Positions 31,899-36,151 of a DNA stretch of 36,151 nucleotides are shown piece after piece. The position numbers and the translations under genes are program-made. The stretch lies in the NCBI GenBank assembly GCA_017626015.1, contig JAGAJO010000014.1:1-36151 (forward strand), in the 5' to 3' direction. Under the pieces are notes generated by a model. It did no database searches and had not been told where the DNA came from. It saw nothing but the letters and a program-made list of their open reading frames with translations. Each line of letters starts with the position of its first letter. Positions within the stretch are counted from its first letter, which is position 1. This DNA is from Ruminococcus sp. GTDB lineage: Bacteria; Bacillota; Clostridia; Oscillospirales; Ruminococcaceae.

Positions 31899-34076
31899 AT
31901 GAATTTAAAGCTTTCACTTCCCGAAGGAGCGGGCGAGGAGGAGATTTCCGGTATAGTCTATTCTCTTCCCGCAAATCTTGACAGGGATAATAAGCTTATA
32001 GACGGACATTTCTGCGTTACAAGGGAAAAAATACTAATTTACCTTGACGGGAAGCGTACCGCAGAATATGATATAAAGGATTATAAGGAGTTTGTCTGTC
32101 AGCAGCAGATAGGCTCGTCAATGGCTCTGGGAATTACCCACAGCGGAGAAACGGTGTTTTTCTGTTCCTTTACGCAGGAGCATTTTCTCAGATACGCAGA
32201 GCTTCTGAAGATCTTGGATTATTACGTCCGCACAGGGGAGTTCACCGAGGAGACTGAGGGCGACGAGCCTTCCTGTCCCAACTGCGGTATGCCTCTGGAG
32301 GGTGCGAAGGAATGCGTGTACTGTCAGAGCAAGGGCAGGACATTGGTGCGGCTCATAAAGCGTATTGCGCCCTATAAAAAGCATTTTATCATAGCCGTTA
32401 TATGTACGGTGCTTTCGGAGCTTGTGTGGGTGCTGCTGCCATACCTTGACAGATATGTTATAGATAAATACGTTATTCCCAGATACGAAAGCTGGGGCGG
32501 ATTTATAGCAATAGTCATAACTATTATCGGATTGGTGCTTGCAGCCGGGGTCTTTGAATTTATTAATATGAAAAGCAGCTTTAAGGTGGCGCTTAATCTG
32601 GGACGGGACATAAGGCAGGAGGTCTTTGAGAAATCCCAGTCGCTGTCCATGTCCTCAGCCTCCAAGAGAACGGCGGGTGAAATGATAAACCGTATTTCGG
32701 GAGACGCCGCAAAGCTGGAGGATTTTATCACCGCAAACGGCAAGGACGCCATCGTAAAGATACTTTCCCTTGTTATAATCGGTATACTGCTGTTTGTAAT
32801 GGACTGGCGGCTTGCCTTGATGACAGTTCTGCCGGTGCCGGTGGTGTTCATTATCGTCAACAAGCTGTTTGAGACCATGGCGGTAAGATACACAAAGGTG
32901 TGGAAGTATTCAACAAAGCACAGCGAAACTCTGCACGATATACTTAACGGCATACGTGTGGTTAAGACCTACGGAAGCGAGGTCAAGGAGGTACAGCGGT
33001 ATACAGCCTGCTCCGAAACGTGGGCGAAAAGCTGCGTAAGGGCGGAAATAATGTGGTATCTCACCACGCCGTTTTCAGAGTTCATACTTACCATAGGAAA
33101 CTTCTTCGTGCTGTATTTCGGCGGAAATATGGTGCTGGGAAACGATATGTCCTTAGGTCAGCTCATTCAGTTCACCACCTACGTTGCAATGCTCTACGAG
33201 CCGATACGCTGGCTTATCCAGATACCCCGTAATCTTGCGGACGTTTCCGTTTCTGCGGGAAAGGTATTTGAGATACTGGACGAGGAAAGCGACGTAAGGG
33301 ATATCGACGATCCCGTTGATCTTGACATAAAGGGCGATATAGAGTTTGACGGCGTGTACTTCGGATATAAGGTCTACAACCCTGTGCTGAAGGATATATC
33401 CTGCAGGATTAATCAGGGGGAAATGATAGGCATTGTGGGACATTCCGGCGTGGGAAAATCCACAATGATAAACCTGATAATGAGACTTTACGACTGCACA
33501 CAGGGCGAGATAAGGATCGACGGAGTGAACATAAAAAACATCTCGCAGCACAGCCTGCGCTCGCAGATAGGAGTTGTATTGCAGGAGACGTTCCTTTTTG
33601 ACGGCAACGTGCTAGAGAATATAGCCTACGCAAAGCCGGGGGCCACCTTTGAGGAGGTCATCAGGGCGGCGAAGATCGCCAACGCACACGATTTTATTAC
33701 AAAGCTTCCCGACGGCTATAATACCCGTGTGGGAAACAAGGGCTATCAGCTTTCGGGCGGAGAAAGACAGCGTATAGCTATCGCAAGAGCTATCCTGAAC
33801 GATCCGAAGATAATCATTCTGGACGAGGCGACCGCCTCACTGGACACCCAGACGGAAAAGCAGATACAGGAGGCTCTGGGCAAGCTTACCAAGGGCAGGA
33901 CTACTATCGCAATAGCCCACAGACTTTCCACACTGTCCAGCGCAGACAGACTGATAGTTCTTGACAAGGGCAGACTTGCAGAGTTCGGAACTCACACAGA
34001 GCTGATGAGATCGAAGGGCGTGTACTATAAGCTGGTAATGGCACAGCGGCAGACTACTAAGATGAAAGCAGTGTAA
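31899..34076 (+). CDS. ABC exporter with N-terminal soluble domain and zinc ribbon (2)
   Basis: This 725-residue half-transporter is a diverged partner of the first exporter. It has an N-terminal soluble domain (about 1-120), a zinc ribbon with C126-x2-C129 (CPNCGMPL) and C139-x2-C142 (CVYC), a membrane domain (about 155-450) and an ATPase. ATPase motifs are GHSGVGKST, LQETFLF, LSGGERQR and IIILDEATASLD. Both nucleotide sites appear intact, unlike heterodimers with one degenerate site. AAAGGGGG precedes the ATG by about 12 bp. It ends the operon. The paired ribbons suggest that the two subunits share a docking or sensing surface in the cytoplasm. Confidence 0.9.
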   Translation: MNLKLSLPEGAGEEEISGIVYSLPANLDRDNKLIDGHFCVTREKILIYLDGKRTAEYDIKDYKEFVCQQQIGSSMALGITHSGETVFFCSFTQEHFLRYAELLKILDYYVRTGEFTEETEGDEPSCPNCGMPLEGAKECVYCQSKGRTLVRLIKRIAPYKKHFIIAVICTVLSELVWVLLPYLDRYVIDKYVIPRYESWGGFIAIVITIIGLVLAAGVFEFINMKSSFKVALNLGRDIRQEVFEKSQSLSMSSASKRTAGEMINRISGDAAKLEDFITANGKDAIVKILSLVIIGILLFVMDWRLALMTVLPVPVVFIIVNKLFETMAVRYTKVWKYSTKHSETLHDILNGIRVVKTYGSEVKEVQRYTACSETWAKSCVRAEIMWYLTTPFSEFILTIGNFFVLYFGGNMVLGNDMSLGQLIQFTTYVAMLYEPIRWLIQIPRNLADVSVSAGKVFEILDEESDVRDIDDPVDLDIKGDIEFDGVYFGYKVYNPVLKDISCRINQGEMIGIVGHSGVGKSTMINLIMRLYDCTQGEIRIDGVNIKNISQHSLRSQIGVVLQETFLFDGNVLENIAYAKPGATFEEVIRAAKIANAHDFITKLPDGYNTRVGNKGYQLSGGERQRIAIARAILNDPKIIILDEATASLDTQTEKQIQEALGKLTKGRTTIAIAHRLSTLSSADRLIVLDKGRLAEFGTHTELMRSKGVYYKLVMAQRQTTKMKAV

Positions 34077-34171
34077 AATCGGAGGAATTTTCAAACTGCA
34101 AATGAGAACGCTCCTGCCTGTGTCGGAACGGTATAATTTGATCGTCGGATCAGAAGAGGTGAAAATAAAGC

Positions 34172-34615
34172 ATGGATCTTAAAATGATCACATCATCAGA
34201 CCCGATGTGGAACAAAGTAAGGGATTATGCAAAAAGCTGTTCATGGAACGCCGGCAGATCATTGGCTGACGCTATGGACAACGATCTCTTTGCAGAATGG
34301 GAACGGGTCATTATTTCCTTTGATCATCAGAAAATCTGCGGATATTGTACTGTTGCAAAGACAGACTGCATTCCGGATGTATCCTATACTCCCTACATTG
34401 GTTATCTGTTTGTTGGTGAAGAATACAGAGGTAACAGGCTGAGTCAAAAGCTCATACAGTATGCAATGGATTATTTAAAATCAATTGGCTTTGACAGGGT
34501 ACATATAGTAAGCGACCATGAAAATTTATATGAAAAGTATGGTTTTGAAATAATAGACCGTAAAACTGCTCCATGGGGTTCGATGGAAAAAATCTATATG
34601 AAAAGACTGGTGTAG
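34172..34615 (+). CDS. GNAT-family N-acetyltransferase
   Basis: This 147-residue single-domain acetyltransferase has the acetyl-CoA loop region LFVGEEYRGNRLSQKLIQYA (R/Q-x-x-G-type motif A) and the C-terminal LYEKYGFEIIDRK motif typical of GNAT folds. It transfers acetyl from CoA to an amine on an unknown small molecule or protein. AGAGGTGA lies about 10 bp before the ATG. The 95-bp gap after the exporter contains a TATAAT near 34132-34137 without a clear -35, so it may be read through from the operon or have its own weak promoter. Confidence 0.88.
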   Translation: MDLKMITSSDPMWNKVRDYAKSCSWNAGRSLADAMDNDLFAEWERVIISFDHQKICGYCTVAKTDCIPDVSYTPYIGYLFVGEEYRGNRLSQKLIQYAMDYLKSIGFDRVHIVSDHENLYEKYGFEIIDRKTAPWGSMEKIYMKRLV

Positions 34616-34658
34616 CTGATAAATCCCGATTTGCCGAGAAAATATTAACAACATAACT

Positions 34659-34692
34659 AAAAGAGAGCGTCACAAAAGCGGCGCTCTCTTTT
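34659..34692 (+). terminator. Terminator after the GNAT gene
   Basis: An 11-bp stem (34659-34669 with 34682-34692, AAAAGAGAGCG/CGCTCTCTTTT) ends in T residues, 44 bp after the stop. Confidence 0.85.
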
Positions 34693-34844
34693 AATTTAAA
34701 ACGGTGAATAACAATACTTTCTACAATTATTTTTCCTTACCATTCCCCACATTTTTTAAAATTCCGGACAAAAATACAATTTTTTGTTATAATTAAAATG
34801 TTCGATCGTCAAAATTGATCTCCGGGGAAAAATCGGATTTGCTA

Positions 34845-34873
34845 TTGTAATATAAAGAAAACTGTGTTATAAT
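34845..34873 (+). promoter_or_regulatory. Proximal promoter of the thrH-like gene
   Basis: TTGTAA, a 17-bp spacer and a perfect TATAAT, 52 bp before the ATG at 34925. Confidence 0.7.
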
Positions 34874-34924
34874 TAAACGGTAGATTCAGTTTCCGGAAAG
34901 CGGAAGCAATAAGGAGGAGTTTTT

Positions 34925-35533
34925 ATGAGTATGTATATTACCTGTCTCGATCTGGAGGGAGTTCTGGTCCCTGAAATATGGATAGCTTTTGCGGAAGCAA
35001 GCGGGATCCCCGAGCTGAAAAGGACCACAAGGGACGAGCCTGATTACGACAAGCTTATGAATTACAGGCTTAAAATACTTAAGGAGCACGGTCTTGGTCT
35101 TAAGGAGATACAGGAAACTATTGAAAAAATAGACCCTATTCCCGGCGCAAAGGAGTTCCTTGACGAGCTGCGTTCATTCTGTCAGGTCATTATAATCAGC
35201 GATACCTTTTCTCAGTTTGCCGGTCCTCTTATGAAAAAGCTGGGATACCCCACGATCTTCTGCAATACGCTGGAGGTTGCGGAAAACGGCGAGATAACAG
35301 GTTTTAAAATGCGCTGCGAGAAATCAAAGCTCACCACGGTAAAGGCGCTTCAGTCCATAGGCTTTGAGACTATTGCCAGCGGCGACAGTCATAACGATCT
35401 GGGAATGATCTACGCCAGCAAGGCGGGCTTCCTGTTTAAGAGTACGGACAGCATAAAGGCTGAAAACCCGCAGCTTTCAGCCTATGAGACCTATGACGAG
35501 CTTATGTCGGCTATAAAAGCGGCAATGGATTAA
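34925..35533 (+). CDS. thrH: ThrH-type HAD phosphatase/phosphotransferase
   Basis: This 202-residue HAD enzyme closely resembles Pseudomonas ThrH, a phosphoserine phosphatase that can also pass phosphate to homoserine. The opening CLDLEGVLVPEIWIAFAE is nearly diagnostic: Asp9 is the nucleophile and the usual second Asp is Glu11. Other HAD motifs are IIISDTFSQF (motif II), a conserved Lys in CEKSKLT and GDSHNDLGM (motif III). It acts in the cytoplasm in serine or threonine synthesis. AAGGAGGAG lies 5 bp before the ATG. It is monocistronic between two terminators. Substrate preference between phosphoserine and homoserine transfer cannot be read from sequence. Confidence 0.9.
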   Translation: MSMYITCLDLEGVLVPEIWIAFAEASGIPELKRTTRDEPDYDKLMNYRLKILKEHGLGLKEIQETIEKIDPIPGAKEFLDELRSFCQVIIISDTFSQFAGPLMKKLGYPTIFCNTLEVAENGEITGFKMRCEKSKLTTVKALQSIGFETIASGDSHNDLGMIYASKAGFLFKSTDSIKAENPQLSAYETYDELMSAIKAAMD

Positions 35534-35573
35534 TACATTGATCAGCACAGATACCGACACGTTTCCAGACAGC

Positions 35574-35600
35574 AAAAAGGACGCCCCCGGACGTCCTTTT
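35574..35600. terminator. Bidirectional terminator between thrH and HPr-like genes
   Basis: A 9-bp stem (AAAAGGACG/CGTCCTTTT) with an 8-nt C-rich loop and T/A-rich flanks serves the two convergent genes. Confidence 0.8.
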
Positions 35601-35610
35601 ATTTTTGCTT

Positions 35611-35841
35611 TTAACGTGCGAAAAATTCTTCAAATTTGTTACGGAAATCCGTGCGGTCGTTGCTTTTTGCGATCAGTGCGCTTACATTTTTGCAAGCCAG
35701 ACACATAACGCCCATAAGTGATTTTGCATTGATGCGCATGGAGCCGGATTCCATTATCAGGTCGTAGCTGCATGAGGATGCGACGCTGTGGAACTTCTGC
35801 ACGTCGTTCAGGTTATTCAGTTTGATATAAGCTTTTACCAT
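35611..35841 (-). CDS. HPr-like (Crh-type) protein lacking the PTS histidine
   Basis: This 76-residue protein fits the HPr fold end to end. The regulatory serine region is conserved: INAKSLMGVM, with Ser41 equivalent to HPr Ser46, the HPr-kinase target. Aligning without gaps from that serine, the catalytic His15 position falls on Asn10 and the GIHARPA loop is replaced by LNNLNDV. It should therefore be unable to carry PTS phosphate but could still be serine-phosphorylated and act as a CcpA co-repressor, as Crh does in Bacillus. AAAGG lies about 13 bp before the ATG, rather far. It has its own promoter, and a perfect cre-type site occurs upstream of the GH26 gene in this window. Confidence 0.78.
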   Translation of the reverse strand: MVKAYIKLNNLNDVQKFHSVASSCSYDLIMESGSMRINAKSLMGVMCLACKNVSALIAKSNDRTDFRNKFEEFFAR

Positions 35842-35872
35842 TTTTGATTCATTTCCTTTCCTTACTGCCTTA

Positions 35873-35901
35873 ATTTTATCACAAACAGATCAAATTTACA
35901 A
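35873..35901 (-). promoter_or_regulatory. Promoter of the HPr-like gene
   Basis: On the minus strand TTGTAA and TAAAAT are separated by 17 bp, about 32 bp upstream of the ATG. The stretch 35902-36012 shows nothing else recognisable. Confidence 0.65.
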
Positions 35902-36012
35902 CTGAGTTAATTGTGCTTAATCGGTTTCGCTAATAAATTTCGTTTGCGTATACAATTTAGCCAAAATAGCAGGAAAGAAATTGTTGGATTTGAAATAATA
36001 ATTATCCTTGTT

Positions 36013-36151
36013 GTATCCGTCCAACCCGCCCCACCAACTAAAAAAGGAACCCAGCTCAGACAGCCGGGCTCCATTTACTCAAATCTTCACATTCCAAGGC
36101 AGTAACCGAGAAACTTTGCACCCTGTACGCAGCATCTCAAAAACATACTCC
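36013..36151 (-). mobile_element. IS66-family element, second end (inverted, partial)
   Basis: This 139-bp stretch is an exact inverted copy of 50-188. It contains the element terminus (GTATCCGTCCAACCC from 36013), the same transposase terminator (36040-36072) and the transposase 3' end. The element continues beyond the contig. Confidence 0.82.
36079..36151 (-). CDS. tnpC: IS66-family transposase, C-terminal fragment (second copy)
   Basis: The last 24 codons of the same transposase as at the left end are present, with stop at 36079-36081 on the minus strand. The fragment ends SRLLPWNVKI and is cut by the contig end. Confidence 0.72.
   Translation of the reverse strand, partial: EYVFEMLRTGCKVSRLLPWNVKI

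Larger units (their letters stand above)
34616..34924. other. Intergenic region before the thrH-like gene
   Basis: It contains the terminator at 34659-34692 and two possible promoters for the next gene. CGGACA-17 bp-TATAAT spans 34765-34793 and TTGTAA-17 bp-TATAAT spans 34845-34873. Both -10 regions lie in GTTATAATTAAA. No coding frame is credible. Confidence 0.6.

Noticed and set aside
34104-34184. 26-residue frame overlapping the GNAT start
   Set aside because: Its nearest GGAGG is about 15 bp from the ATG and the frame runs into the GNAT gene; unlike the 28815 frame it has no promoter or spacing support.

Overview
The window looks like a chromosomal contig from a Gram-positive, fibre-degrading gut or rumen Oscillospiraceae bacterium of the Ruminococcus type. 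The grounds are moderate GC, strong AAGGAGG-type ribosome sites, TTGACA/TATAAT promoters, a secreted GH5 cellulase and a secreted GH26 mannanase without dockerins, an LtaS-like enzyme, an L,D-transpeptidase, and a J-protein/DUF5685 pair. The assignment is inferred from family content, not from a marker gene. Both contig ends lie inside the same IS66-family element end, in opposite orientation, so the contig probably stops at a repeat.

Layout, left to right. (1) 1-2246: IS66 end, an AraC-type regulator, a small C39-like cysteine peptidase, and hairpins. (2) 2247-7263, leftward: response regulator, sensor kinase, ABC ATPase and FtsX-type permease, a typical cell-envelope or antimicrobial-peptide stress module. 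(3) 7372-7936, leftward: tRNA-Gly, tRNA-Arg and tRNA-His with a consensus promoter and a terminator. (4) 7986-10906, leftward: DUF5685-like protein, Cys-tailed J-protein, a membrane protein and a TVP38/TMEM64 protein. (5) 11122-12633, leftward: L,D-transpeptidase. (6) 13082-17655, rightward: serine-hydrolase lipoprotein, a cytoplasmic GH26-like protein and an LtaS-type phosphoglycerol transferase. (7) 17765-20388: CDF cation exporter, then a secreted NlpC/P60 hydrolase. (8) 20883-25730: convergent GH5 and GH26 enzymes that end in the same family of Ig-like repeats, with a perfect cre-type operator upstream of GH26. (9) 25923-28514, leftward: acyl synthetase-ACP-acyltransferase fusion. (10) 28720-34076, rightward: a strong promoter, an untracked 27-residue ORF, a 15-bp perfect hairpin, then ABC exporter, DUF1854 protein and a second ABC exporter. 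(11) 34172-35841: GNAT acetyltransferase, ThrH-like phosphatase, and an HPr-like protein lacking the PTS histidine.

The best candidate for an undescribed system is region 10. A tiny peptide gene with an excellent promoter and ribosome site sits ahead of an ABC exporter pair. Both exporters carry an N-terminal soluble domain plus a four-cysteine zinc ribbon, and a DUF1854 protein lies between them. I know the DUF1854-plus-ABC combination from cyanophycin-linked loci in other bacteria, but no cyanophycin gene is present here. A peptide export or signalling role is an inference. Secondary leads are the DUF5685/J-protein pair, the cytoplasmic GH-A protein co-oriented with an LtaS-like enzyme, and the Crh-like HPr together with a cre site.
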